DNA of 15,004 nt, from positions 1 through 15,004 of the forward strand of contig JAIFNF010000047.1 of NCBI GenBank assembly GCA_020047885.1, in the 5' to 3' direction. Positions within the stretch are counted from its first letter, which is position 1, and each line of letters begins with the position of its first letter. Source of the stretch: Gammaproteobacteria bacterium (GTDB lineage: Bacteria; Pseudomonadota; Gammaproteobacteria; Competibacterales; Competibacteraceae). Under the pieces are notes generated by a model, which saw only the letters and a program-made list of their open reading frames with translations, was not told the DNA's origin and did no database searches. The position numbers and the translations under genes were made by a program. Shown here in pieces: positions 1 to 7,247 of this stretch.

Positions 1-1499
1 CTAATGGTATTCGGACCGAGCGTGGCGTTAGCGTCCAGAATGGTCTGCCGCAACGAACCCGCGCCGCCGTCGTTAATGTTGGTAACGAGGAAGGAAGTGA
101 GGGTGTTGAAGGTAGCGGTGACGGTGCGGGCTTGATCCAACGTGACGGTGCAGGGATCAGCGGTGCAGTCGCCGCTCCAACCGACAAAGTTGGAACCCGC
201 CAACGGACTGGCGGTGAGGGTGACGATGACCGCACTGGGATCGCTACTGAAATTGGCAAGGCAGGTTACGCCGCAGTCGATGTTCGTTCCGGTAACCGTG
301 CCGCTCCCTGTGCCAGCGCGGATGACCTTGAGCAGGTGAATGTTGGCTCCGTTGCTGTCCTCGACCGCGCCAATGTCGACGGCATTGCCGACGATGCGTG
401 GCAAACCACGCTGGTCGGCAGTGACTCCAACCGGAATCAGGGCGTCGCTGCCGGTGTTGATGGTCAGACTGGTGACCGTCGGCAGATGAGTGAAGGTCGG
501 GCCGCCGTTGTCGCCTAACGCACCAATGATGTTGACGATGAAGACGCCGACTCCGGGAACGAGGTCGGTAGCCGTCGGCGTACCGCCTGCTAACCCGCTC
601 GCACCGTTCACGCCGAACAGGTTGTGACCTTGGGAGGTGAAGGTGCCGCTGGCAATCCGGATTTCCGGACCATAGGGTGCTGTGTTACCGGCAATCAGGC
701 TGTTGCCGAGGGTCAATCCGCCGCTTCCGTTGTCAATGCCGCCACCATTACTAGCGGTGCTGTTGCCGGTGATCGTGCTGTTGGTCAAGGTCACCGGCCC
801 GCTGCCGCCATAAATCCCGCCCCCGTTACCGGTCGCGCTATTCCCGGAGATCGTGCTGTTGCTGAGGGTGATGGAGCCGTTATTGTTGCTCAGACCACCG
901 CCGTTGCTAATCGTAGAGCCAGAGGCGGTGTTGCCGGACACCGTGCTGTTCAAAAGGGTGAGGCTGGCGATTTCATTGCGCAGACCCGCGCCATGTTGAG
1001 CGGAATTGCTGGCGATGGTGCTATTGGCTATCTCTGCGGTACCGGCCCAGGTGTAGATGCCACCGCCTTTGGCATCCGGGGCGGTGTTGCCGGACAGGAT
1101 ACTGGAATCAATCGTCAATGGGCCCCGGCTGAAAATCCCGCCACCGCCACCGCTAGTACTCATCGCAGTATTGCCCGACACAGTACTGTTACGGATAGTC
1201 GCGGTACAGCCATCTTCATTATTGATTGCGCCGCCAAACACTGCGGTATTACCGGATAAGGTGCTATCGACGACCGTCAAGATTCCCTTGATTGTGCCGT
1301 TAACGCCATTGGCAATCGCGCCACCGCCCCTAAAACTGCCTGCTAATACCCAAGTAGATTGGTTACCGGTCAAGGTGCTATTACTGACCGTCAAGATACC
1401 GCCATTGTTGAGAATCGCTCCGCCGGGATCGGCGGACAATCCGTTGGTCAGGGTCAGGCCGTTGATCGCGACAGTTTTACCCGACGCGACCGTGAAAAT
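1..1499 (-). pseudogene. Continuation of the beta-helix protein in a shifted frame, runs off the window
   Basis: From base 1499 down to base 3 the minus strand is open for about 499 codons without a stop, but it has no start of its own. It begins with I-F-T-V-A-S-G-K-T, which matches I-F-T-V-N-S-G-K-T of module 1. It then gives a second beta-helix (about 1480-700), a choice-of-anchor-Q-like segment (about 672-358; G-H-N-L-F-G-V, then D-Q-R-G and V-D-I-G-A-V-E-D), an InlB-like repeat (about 345-105; W-S-G-D-C with a second Cys) and the start of a third module (about 94-3, G-S-L-R-Q-T-I-L-D-A-N). It is therefore the missing C-terminal part of the gene starting at 3330. The true C-terminus, and any anchoring or secretion signal there, lies outside the window. 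Classed as pseudogene because of the break, though an assembly error would make the gene whole. Confidence 0.8.
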
Positions 1500-3231
1500 C
1501 CCCGGGCCCGTTAATGATCAGGTCATCGGTGATGGCGATTTCACCGCTGGCCAAGGTGATGGTTGAGGTCGGGCCAGTCAGATTGGGATCAAACGTAATA
1601 GTGTTCGGCCCCGGCGTGACGTTGGCCAGGGTAATTACGTCTCGCAGCGATCCGATGCTGTTATCGTCATTCAGGTTGGTGACCGCCAATGGCACCAGAT
1701 TGAAAGTGGCTTCAACGGTGCAATCCCCAATGATCGCGTTCGTGGTGTAGGTGGTTCCCGCCAGACTCCCGCCACACATTCCGCTCATTTCGCTCATCGT
1801 GGCAACATAGCCAGGGTTCGGAGTCACCGTGAAAGTCGTCGTGGCTCCAGAGGCGACAATCCGGATGGGAGGAAGGATCGTTCCATTGGAGCCGATGACC
1901 GAGGCTGTTGCCGTGAAGGTTGTCAGGATGGCGCTTTCCACTGCGCCAATATCTACAAGGCTGTTGACAATGCGCGGATATCCCACGCCGCGCTGGTCGT
2001 CGGTGGTCAGGCCGGCAGCCGTGGCCAGGCCATTGTCCCCCGCGTCAATTGCGGTTTCTCCCGCCAACCCCGGCAGCGGCAGATGCGTCTTGGTCAGCCC
2101 GCCATTGCTGGCCAGCGGCTCCAGCAGATTGTCAATGAACACATAGGTTCCCGGCACAAAGTCGCCCAGCACGGTATTCGGCGTTGCCCCCGACAGCCCG
2201 GCAGTGCCTTGAACGCCGAACAGGTTATGGCCTTGGGAGGTGAAGGTTCCGCTACCAACCTCGATTTCCGGGCCTGAGGGCGCGCTGTTACCGGCAATCA
2301 GGCTGTTGCCGATGGTCAATTCGCCACTGCTCCCGGTGGTGTAAATGCCGCCGCCGTAATTGGCGCTGTTGCCGGTAATGGTGCTGTTGGTGACGGTCAG
2401 CGTTCCAGTGTTCTCCAGCCCGCCGCCGGTGTGCGTCGATGAGTTGCCGGACAGGGTGCTGTTAATAATATCCGCCGTACCGCTCTGGTACAGGCCACCC
2501 CCGCCATAACCCGCCCCGCCATTGGAGGTATTCCCCGACAGGGTGCTGTTTAGGACTTTTAAGGTACTTCCAACATCGTTGGAGATGCCGCCGGCACCTT
2601 TGGCGGTGTTGCCCGATACCGTGCTGGCAATCACATTCATCGTGCCGGGGCTGGAATTGAACAGTGCGCCGCCACCCACTGTCGCCGTATTGCCCGACAC
2701 GATGCAGTTCTGAATCTTCACCGCACTGGTCGTCGCTGCACTGGTATTGACCACTGCGCCGCCGCCACCACTAGTAGCGATGTTGTTGGAAAGAGTGCTG
2801 CTGGTAATGGTTAATTGACCCGTTGGTTCAAAATTTCTGATCGCGCCACCGCTTTCTGCCCGATTAGCATTGAGAATGCTCTGACTGATGGTTAATATGC
2901 CATAGTTGAGGATTGCGCCGCCGCGTGGGACAGCGGCTAGGGTTGCATTGCCATTCTTGAGGGTCAGGTCGCTGATATTGACGGTCTTGCCAGAATTCAC
3001 CGTGAAAATGCGCGAGTTGTTATTGCCATTGACTTCGAGACTCAACGCGCCTAGCCCACTGATGGTCAGGTCATCGTTAATGATAATTTCGCCGGTAGTC
3101 AGTGTAATAATGGCTCCGACCAGGGGGCTATCGAAGATAATGGTATCGGCACCAGCTAAACCGTTGGCATCGATGATCGCCTGCCGCAACGATCCGGCAC
3201 CACTGTCTAGGTCATTGGTGACTGTAAAAGT
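1..3231 (-). repeat. Tandem protein modules of about 1.54-1.6 kb (CSLREA, beta-helix, anchor-Q, InlB-like)
   Basis: Module starts fall at about 3231, 1690 and 94 and share G-S-L-R followed by G-P-N-T-I or a similar string. The copies are related at the DNA level. For example, about 105 bases from 611 align with 2214 onward with mostly scattered substitutions, and the 12-mer ctgccgcaacga occurs at 45 and 3181. Module spacing is about 1542 and 1594 bases. Such homology permits unequal recombination and also makes short-read assembly error-prone. Confidence 0.75.
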
Positions 3232-3330
3232 CGCTGCCGCGGCGGGAAGGCTCAATAACCCACCTAGCAACAGCATAATCGGCAGTAAAACCAGCCAATT
3301 ATTCATTAAAATAGATTTATTCCACATCAT
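1477..3330 (-). CDS. Exported modular beta-helix protein, N-terminal part (frame ends at 1477)
   Basis: This gene encodes a large secreted or surface protein, adhesin-like in build; its ligand is unknown. Residues 1-33 form a signal peptide (hydrophobic core, A-A-A before the mature T-F-T-V). Residues 34-75 resemble a CSLREA start (A-G-S-L-R-Q-A-I). About 105-350 are Gly/Asn/Ser-rich beta-helix rungs built on N-S-T-L-S-G-N. Residues 355-466 resemble the choice-of-anchor Q domain (G-H-N-L-F-G, D-Q-R-G, V-D-I-G-A-V-E). Residues 471-545 resemble an InlB-type bacterial repeat with two Cys. A second module starts at about 548 and runs out of frame after I-N-G-P-G, ending in seven unrelated residues. 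Two consecutive ATGs lie at 3330 and 3327, behind an AGGAAAGG site. Translation past 1477 continues only in another frame, so the gene is probably disrupted or mis-assembled. The domain reading is confident; biological function is not. Confidence 0.85.
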   Translation of the reverse strand: MMWNKSILMNNWLVLLPIMLLLGGLLSLPAAAATFTVTNDLDSGAGSLRQAIIDANGLAGADTIIFDSPLVGAIITLTTGEIIINDDLTISGLGALSLEVNGNNNSRIFTVNSGKTVNISDLTLKNGNATLAAVPRGGAILNYGILTISQSILNANRAESGGAIRNFEPTGQLTITSSTLSNNIATSGGGGAVVNTSAATTSAVKIQNCIVSGNTATVGGGALFNSSPGTMNVIASTVSGNTAKGAGGISNDVGSTLKVLNSTLSGNTSNGGAGYGGGGLYQSGTADIINSTLSGNSSTHTGGGLENTGTLTVTNSTITGNSANYGGGIYTTGSSGELTIGNSLIAGNSAPSGPEIEVGSGTFTSQGHNLFGVQGTAGLSGATPNTVLGDFVPGTYVFIDNLLEPLASNGGLTKTHLPLPGLAGETAIDAGDNGLATAAGLTTDDQRGVGYPRIVNSLVDIGAVESAILTTFTATASVIGSNGTILPPIRIVASGATTTFTVTPNPGYVATMSEMSGMCGGSLAGTTYTTNAIIGDCTVEATFNLVPLAVTNLNDDNSIGSLRDVITLANVTPGPNTITFDPNLTGPTSTITLASGEIAITDDLIINGPGDFHGRVG

Positions 3331-3387
3331 CGCCTTTCCTCTTGGTGATCCCCAGCCGCTCAGGACTTACTCAACTTGACTGCCTAA

Positions 3388-3417
3388 AATGCCCTAATCA
3401 CTGCATGGGCATTGCAG
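3388..3417 (-). other. Overlapping inverted repeats upstream of the beta-helix gene
   Basis: Two inverted repeats share bases: AATGCCC (3388-3394) with GGGCATT (3407-3413), and CTGCA (3401-3405) with TGCAG (3413-3417). They lie about 60-85 bases before the start at 3330, in the 105-base gap after the HNH gene. They cannot both form at once. They could be a leader structure or an operator; no function is shown. Confidence 0.3.
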
Positions 3418-3435
3418 TATCGGGGTGAAATGATC

Positions 3436-3959
3436 TTAGTTGATCAAGCCTGCATCAATACAGGCTTGCCGTTCTTGAACACGATGCTCATCTTTCATGC
3501 GTAATAATTTCACGGTGACCCGACCTTCTGGAGTCAGTAGCTTGATCGTGGCTCCATCTAAAAAGAAATGCTCAGTCGTAACCGTTCCCCCCCCCACCCT
3601 GGCCCTCCCCCGCAAGGGGGGAGGGAGCTTGCACAACAGCCTGTTATGGCACTCCCCCTCTCCATTCATGGGGAGGGGGTACGCTCAGTCCATCGGTGAA
3701 CACGGGGATTAAAAAACGTCACGAGCACCTTAGTGAGCGGATCAAAAGAACCGACATAGGGTTCCTTATAACGATTGTAGCGCATACAGGCCAACGCTAA
3801 ATTTTCGGCCTCAGTTTCACCCCCATGTTGCCGGGGAATGATGTGATCCGGTTCATGTTTATGCAGAGTAATGGCTTCTGGCATCAGGCAGTATTCACAA
3901 CAAAAACTGGCGCGCTCCCAAACCTTTTGACGCAATTGCACAGAAATATCCAGCGCCAT
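3436..3959 (-). pseudogene. HNH endonuclease gene interrupted by a MITE-like element
   Basis: The gene starts at 3959 and its frame now stops at 3666, giving 97 residues. It shows C-E-Y-C (first zinc knuckle) and H-E-P-D-H-I-I-P-R-Q-H-G-G, the HNH core. After W-T-E it enters inserted DNA. The expected C-terminal part of the family (H-F ... T-P-E-G-R-V-T-V ... R-M-K-D-E) resumes in another frame after the insert and ends at 3436. Removing 113 bases (insert plus one target copy) joins W-T-E directly to H-F-F-L-D-G and gives one frame of 136 residues, a normal size for small HNH proteins. The second zinc knuckle reads C-M-R-Y-N where the family normally has C-x-x-C-N, so the zinc site may already be impaired. 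The start codon overlaps the stop of the upstream gene (TAATG), suggesting coupled translation. As it stands the nuclease is very probably inactive. Confidence 0.88.
3578..3682. mobile_element. MITE-like 105-bp GC-rich palindromic element with 8-bp target duplication
   Basis: The element is bounded by the direct repeat gctcagtc at 3570-3577 and 3683-3690. Its ends begin GTA and finish TAC, with loosely matching C-rich terminal inverted repeats. Inside are two hairpins: CCCTCCCCC (3603-3611) with GGGGGAGGG (3617-3625), and CCCCCTCTCC (3654-3663) with GGGGAGGGGG (3670-3679, one wobble pair). It also carries a run of nine C at 3587-3595. It encodes no protein. Palindromic CCCTCCCC-type repeats are common in environmental proteobacteria. 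The target duplication, visible because the host gene is recognisable, argues for transposition by a transposase acting in trans. Confidence 0.8.
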
Positions 3960-4306
3960 TAGAATGTCGTTTCCTGCGTAAGCAGTCGCACTTTCAGCAT
4001 CACCATAATATGTTCAAGTTGTTGTAGCTCATCCAGTTCACGCTGCTCATTTTCCCCTAATAATCCCGCCTGATTAAGCGCCAAAAGTCGTTCCAAGTGA
4101 TCCTGTGCGCGTTCTGAAATATGGAAATTCACAACATCTGCCGGTTTTGGATTCCCTGACAAAAACTCAATCACTTCGGTCGCTGTTGCGGTCGCCAGCG
4201 TTTTAAAACCGACAAAGCTAATTTCCAGAATGGCCGGTAGCCAGAGACTCAAAGCTTGAATACGTTCAGCGATACCGGATGGAAGTTGTACCGTCATTTG
4301 AACCAT
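3959..4306 (-). CDS. Small helical protein coupled to the HNH nuclease gene
   Basis: This is a 115-residue soluble protein with no signal peptide or membrane segment. The start at 4306 has a good site, AAAGGAG, six bases upstream. The sequence reads as mostly helical. The N-terminus has L-P-S-G-I-A-E-R-I; the middle has I-S-F-V-G-F-K-T followed by T-A-T-E-V-I-E-F-L; a Leu-rich, acidic C-terminal half (about 65-108, E-R-A-Q-D-H-L-E-R-L and E-L-D-E-L-Q-Q-L-E) could form a helical hairpin or coiled coil. I recognise it only as a conserved hypothetical type that can occur next to HNH genes. Its stop overlaps the HNH start by one base, so the two form a translationally coupled pair. It could be a partner, inhibitor or targeting subunit of the nuclease; nothing in the sequence decides this. 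It appears intact although its partner is broken. Confidence 0.75.
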   Translation of the reverse strand: MVQMTVQLPSGIAERIQALSLWLPAILEISFVGFKTLATATATEVIEFLSGNPKPADVVNFHISERAQDHLERLLALNQAGLLGENEQRELDELQQLEHIMVMLKVRLLTQETTF

Positions 4307-4464
4307 GTTTCGCTCCTTTCAAAATGTCTTTGCCCTGAATAATCCCCGGATCGTCCGGATTCAAAAAGCGTCCCCCTCCTTCCACACCACCCAGGACGTG
4401 CGGGGCCGGGGATCAACATCCCGCATCAGGAAAAAGTCCGGCCCCGAAAACTCCCCCAGCACCT
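4307..4464. other. Intergenic spacer between the exported protein gene and the HNH pair
   Basis: This is a 158-base gap between two minus-strand genes. It holds an imperfect inverted repeat, CCGGA (4346-4350) with TCCGG (4354-4358), flanked by aat and att. No T-run follows on the minus strand, so it is not a convincing terminator. The ribosome binding site of the 4306 gene is at its left end. No gene is supported here. Confidence 0.4.
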
Positions 4465-5175
4465 TCAGTCCTTTAACTCCTGCAACACCGCCAGCGCCTG
4501 CGTCTGACAACCATTCTCCGCCATCCATGCCGCGATAGCCGCCGGATTGTCCATCGGCTGCACCGCCTTCCGCACCTGCCACGATACCTTACGGGTACCG
4601 TGCTGAATCTGATAACTCTGACCATCCGTGAAATAATCCACGGGAACGGTTAACTGCGCTTCACCCATCGGCCAGGGCAGGTTCGCTAGGGTCTTTCCTG
4701 AAGCATCCGTCAGCGTCATCGACTCCTGAGTCGTTGCGCTACCCCGCCACAACACCACTGGATCGCTGCCCAGACATTGCTTACCCGAACGGTCGACATC
4801 CACCGACCCCGGGGGGGGAGCCTTCCGCGAGCCCCGCAAAACGCCCAATGTGGTGGTCGGCTTTGAGTGTCCCTGCAACAGACTAGCGATCGCCGTCAGA
4901 TTTTTCCCATCGCCGCCCGCCGGGTTTTTTTCGGACGGAACCGCAGAATAGGGTCCATTCAGCTTGAGCGTTTCGCCATTTTCAGCCAGCAGCGTCAGCC
5001 GAGCGCCTTCCGACAGCGTCACCTTTTGCTGGTCAGTCAACAAGGTTCCCACGGCCAGTGTCGTCCCCTCGGCATCGATCACCAGCCACTGCCCCGCTTC
5101 AGCCAGCGCTGCTCCACTCAGGAATACGCCACCGACTGTCAATAACATCACCCGTTTGCAAACCTGATTCAACAT
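4465..5175 (-). CDS. Exported protein of unknown function (236 aa)
   Basis: The start at 5175 is chosen because AGGAGG lies nine bases upstream and the resulting N-terminus is a signal peptide: a positive stretch (C-K-R-V), a hydrophobic core (L-L-T-V-G-G-V-F-L) and A-L-A-E-A before the mature protein. Residues 30-75 (D-A-E-G ... V-G-T-L-L, then L-S-E-G-A-R-L-T-L-L and L-K-L-N-G-P-Y) loosely resemble FecR-like periplasmic beta domains. The middle is proline/glycine-rich linker. The C-terminus (A-A-W-M-A-E-N-G-C-Q-T-Q-A-L-A-V-L) looks like one TPR-like helix pair. Two Cys in the mature part could form a disulfide. A run of eight C on the coding strand (4811-4818) is a possible slippage site. 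The gene diverges from the acetyl-CoA hydrolase gene, so a shared regulatory region is possible. Function is unrecognised; periplasmic location is well supported. Confidence 0.75.
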   Translation of the reverse strand: MLNQVCKRVMLLTVGGVFLSGAALAEAGQWLVIDAEGTTLAVGTLLTDQQKVTLSEGARLTLLAENGETLKLNGPYSAVPSEKNPAGGDGKNLTAIASLLQGHSKPTTTLGVLRGSRKAPPPGSVDVDRSGKQCLGSDPVVLWRGSATTQESMTLTDASGKTLANLPWPMGEAQLTVPVDYFTDGQSYQIQHGTRKVSWQVRKAVQPMDNPAAIAAWMAENGCQTQALAVLQELKD

Positions 5176-5279
5176 GTCCTGATTCCTCCTGGTTGTTCCT
5201 GACTGAAAAACTGCTATGTTTACCTGTCTCAGTTTAGCCATTTTTTCCGCTTTTTCCGACCTGCTGGTTCGAAAAGTGT

Positions 5280-5306
5280 TTGACAAGTCACTTGAGAGAC
5301 TATCAA
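5280..5306 (+). promoter_or_regulatory. Candidate sigma-70 promoter for the 5334 gene
   Basis: A perfect -35 box TTGACA lies at 5280-5285 and a weak -10 TATCAA at 5301-5306, with a 15-base spacer, shorter than ideal. If used, transcription begins just before the GGAG site at 5319-5322. The 158-base gap to 5176 must also hold the promoter of the minus-strand gene. Confidence 0.3.
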
Positions 5307-5333
5307 AAATTCAATCATGGAGTTTATAACATA

Positions 5334-7199
5334 ATGTTAGAACCGGCTCTGCATCCAGCACTTGCGCCCTACCAGGATAAAATCATCTCAGCCGCCAACG
5401 CCGCGAAATTGATTCGCCCTGGTCAGCATGTGTTCGTCGGCACCGCCTGCGCTACGCCACGAACTCTGGTGGCAGCGCTGGAGAACCTGCCCAATCCACC
5501 GGATGACGTCGAGTTGGTGCATTTCATTACCACCGACGCCGTACCGCACCGTGAGCGTTGGTCGGCGACTCACTACCGTCACCGCACCTTCTTTGTCAGC
5601 TCAGACATCCGCGCCGCGGTGAAACAAGGTCTGGCTGAATATGTGCCCATTTCCATTGCTCAGATCCCAAAGCTAATGGCACTGGGTCGCATCCCGATCG
5701 ACGTGGCCTTGATCCAGGTATCTTTGCCGGATGAGTTTGGCTATGTCAGCCTGGGTATCTCGGTCGATGTCATCCCGGCCGCACTGGAGCGAGCCACCCG
5801 GGTCATCGCTGAGGTCAATCCCCTCATGCCGCGCAGCATGGGGTATTCCACCGTTCACCTCAGCCAGATCCACCACCTGACGCCGGTCGATACCCCGGTC
5901 ACTGAATACCTTCATCCCGCAGTCAAGGTCGAGGCCGTCGAACGCATCGCCCGCTATATCGCCAGCCTGATCGAAGACGGCTCCACGCTGCACATCGGTC
6001 TGGGGCGCATTCCCAACGAGGCGCTCAAATACCTGGAAGACCGGCGCGACTTGGGCATTCATTCCGATGTCATCACCGATGCGATCATTCCCCTGCTGGA
6101 AAAAGGCATCCTGACCGGCCGCAAAAAAACCGACCAGCGCGGCAAAATCGTTACCAGTTTCGCCATCGGCAATCGCCGGCTCTACGACATCATTAACAGC
6201 AACCCGCTGTTTTTCTTCGAACCTATCGATATGGTCTGCCGCCCTAACATGATCGCGTCGCAACACAAGATGGTGTCGGTGACCCAAGCCTTTGCGATGG
6301 ATCTCACCGGCCAGGTCTGTTCCGACCAGTTTGAAGGGGAGTATTACGGTGGCGTGGCGGCGCAAGGTGAATTTCTGCGTGGTGCCGCACGTTCACCAGG
6401 CGGCAAACCGATCATCTGCCTTCTATCCACCACCGATGATGGCGAAACCTCGCGCATCCGTTCGGCGTTGCACGCTGGGGAAGGCGTGGTCATCCCCCGC
6501 GCCGACGTGCATTATGTGATTACCGAATATGGCATCGCCTATCTGTTTGGCAAGTCGATCCGTGAACGCGCCATCGCCCTCATCGAAGTCGCCCATCCCA
6601 AATTCCGGGCCTGGCTGCTTGAGGAGGCCAAGCGTCTGGGCTACGCGCCGACCGATCAGCGACTGGAAAACCTGCACGCCTATCCGGTGGAAGAAGAGCG
6701 AACGCTCACGCTGAAAAATGGCCGGGCGGTGCTGGTGCGCCCGGCGACCTCGTCCGATGCCGCCGCCATTCGTGAACTGTTTCACCATCTGTCCAAAAAT
6801 GACGTCTACACCCGCTTCTTCCAGCGTGTGCAGGGACTCTCGAACCGTGAAGTCCAGCGATTGTGCAATCTGAACTACGAAACCGAGGTGGCCTTCATTG
6901 CGACAACCGGCCCCCGCGAACACGAGCAGATCGTCGGTCAAGCCTGCTATTTTCTGAATCCATCGACCAATCTGGCCGAAACAGCGTTCATCGTTGAACC
7001 TTCATGGCAGGGTTCTGGCCTCGGTTCCGCCCTACAGCGCCGGTTGATGGAACATGCCAAAGCGCGTGGCATCCGTGGATTCATTGCAGAAATCCTGCCC
7101 GAAAATAAGAAGATGATCAGTCTGGCCAAAAACTGCTGTGACCACGTCGCCACGGAACGGGATGAAGAGACCCTCCACGTCACCATGATTTTTGGCTGA
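5334..7199 (+). CDS. Acetyl-CoA hydrolase/transferase fused to a GNAT acetyltransferase
   Basis: This is a 621-residue cytoplasmic two-domain enzyme. Residues 1-440 are an acetyl-CoA hydrolase/CoA-transferase: I-G-L-G-R-I-P-N near 221, L-G-I-H-S-D-V at 240-246, and the family's C-terminal block T-E-Y-G-I-A-Y-L-F-G-K-S with R-E-R-A near 397-413. Such enzymes move CoA between acyl groups or hydrolyse acetyl-CoA. Residues 463-621 are a GNAT domain, with motif Q-G-S-G-L-G-S-A-L at 559-567 for acetyl-CoA binding; it resembles the GNAT part of Pat-type protein lysine acetyltransferases. Residue 245 is Asp where related CoA-transferases usually have the catalytic Glu. The start at 5334 is preferred: GGAG lies 11 bases upstream, whereas an upstream TTG at 5280 lacks a ribosome site and overlaps a possible -35 box. 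A cyclase gene follows after 48 bases, suggesting an operon. Substrate acyl groups and acetylation targets are unknown. Confidence 0.88.
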   Translation: MLEPALHPALAPYQDKIISAANAAKLIRPGQHVFVGTACATPRTLVAALENLPNPPDDVELVHFITTDAVPHRERWSATHYRHRTFFVSSDIRAAVKQGLAEYVPISIAQIPKLMALGRIPIDVALIQVSLPDEFGYVSLGISVDVIPAALERATRVIAEVNPLMPRSMGYSTVHLSQIHHLTPVDTPVTEYLHPAVKVEAVERIARYIASLIEDGSTLHIGLGRIPNEALKYLEDRRDLGIHSDVITDAIIPLLEKGILTGRKKTDQRGKIVTSFAIGNRRLYDIINSNPLFFFEPIDMVCRPNMIASQHKMVSVTQAFAMDLTGQVCSDQFEGEYYGGVAAQGEFLRGAARSPGGKPIICLLSTTDDGETSRIRSALHAGEGVVIPRADVHYVITEYGIAYLFGKSIRERAIALIEVAHPKFRAWLLEEAKRLGYAPTDQRLENLHAYPVEEERTLTLKNGRAVLVRPATSSDAAAIRELFHHLSKNDVYTRFFQRVQGLSNREVQRLCNLNYETEVAFIATTGPREHEQIVGQACYFLNPSTNLAETAFIVEPSWQGSGLGSALQRRLMEHAKARGIRGFIAEILPENKKMISLAKNCCDHVATERDEETLHVTMIFG

Positions 7200-7247
7200 T
7201 CTCCCCGAGAATTTTTTTAGTTTTTAGATAGCCTCTTAGGAAGCAAT

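Noticed and set aside
624..1259. Open frame of 211 codons on the plus strand inside the beta-helix gene
   Set aside because: It arises from the repetitive codons of the minus-strand protein; its Gly/Ala/Val-rich repeats only mirror the real repeats.
700..2900. Possible CRISPR or direct-repeat array from the recurring ttgccgg / gtgctgtt strings
   Set aside because: Repeat spacing is irregular and the recurring strings are codons of the N-S-T-(L/I)-S-G-N beta-helix rungs on the minus strand.
3436..3669. A separate 77-residue gene
   Set aside because: Its first part is translated MITE sequence (P-P-P-L-R-G-R-A-R) and its last 44 residues are the displaced C-terminus of the HNH nuclease.
5176..5286. 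N-terminal extension of the exported 236-residue protein
   Set aside because: It would bury the signal peptide 37 residues inside and ignore the AGGAGG site before 5175.
5280..5333. TTG start adding 18 residues to the hydrolase-GNAT protein
   Set aside because: No ribosome site, overlap with a possible -35 box, and the family N-terminus fits the ATG at 5334.
5673..6365. Minus-strand frame of 230 codons within the hydrolase-GNAT gene
   Set aside because: It is antisense to conserved catalytic blocks and has a composition typical of a shadow frame.
7199..7225. Terminator between the hydrolase-GNAT and cyclase genes
   Set aside because: The stem TCTC/GAGA is only four pairs; the T-run alone is not enough to call a terminator, so it is noted as possible attenuation only.
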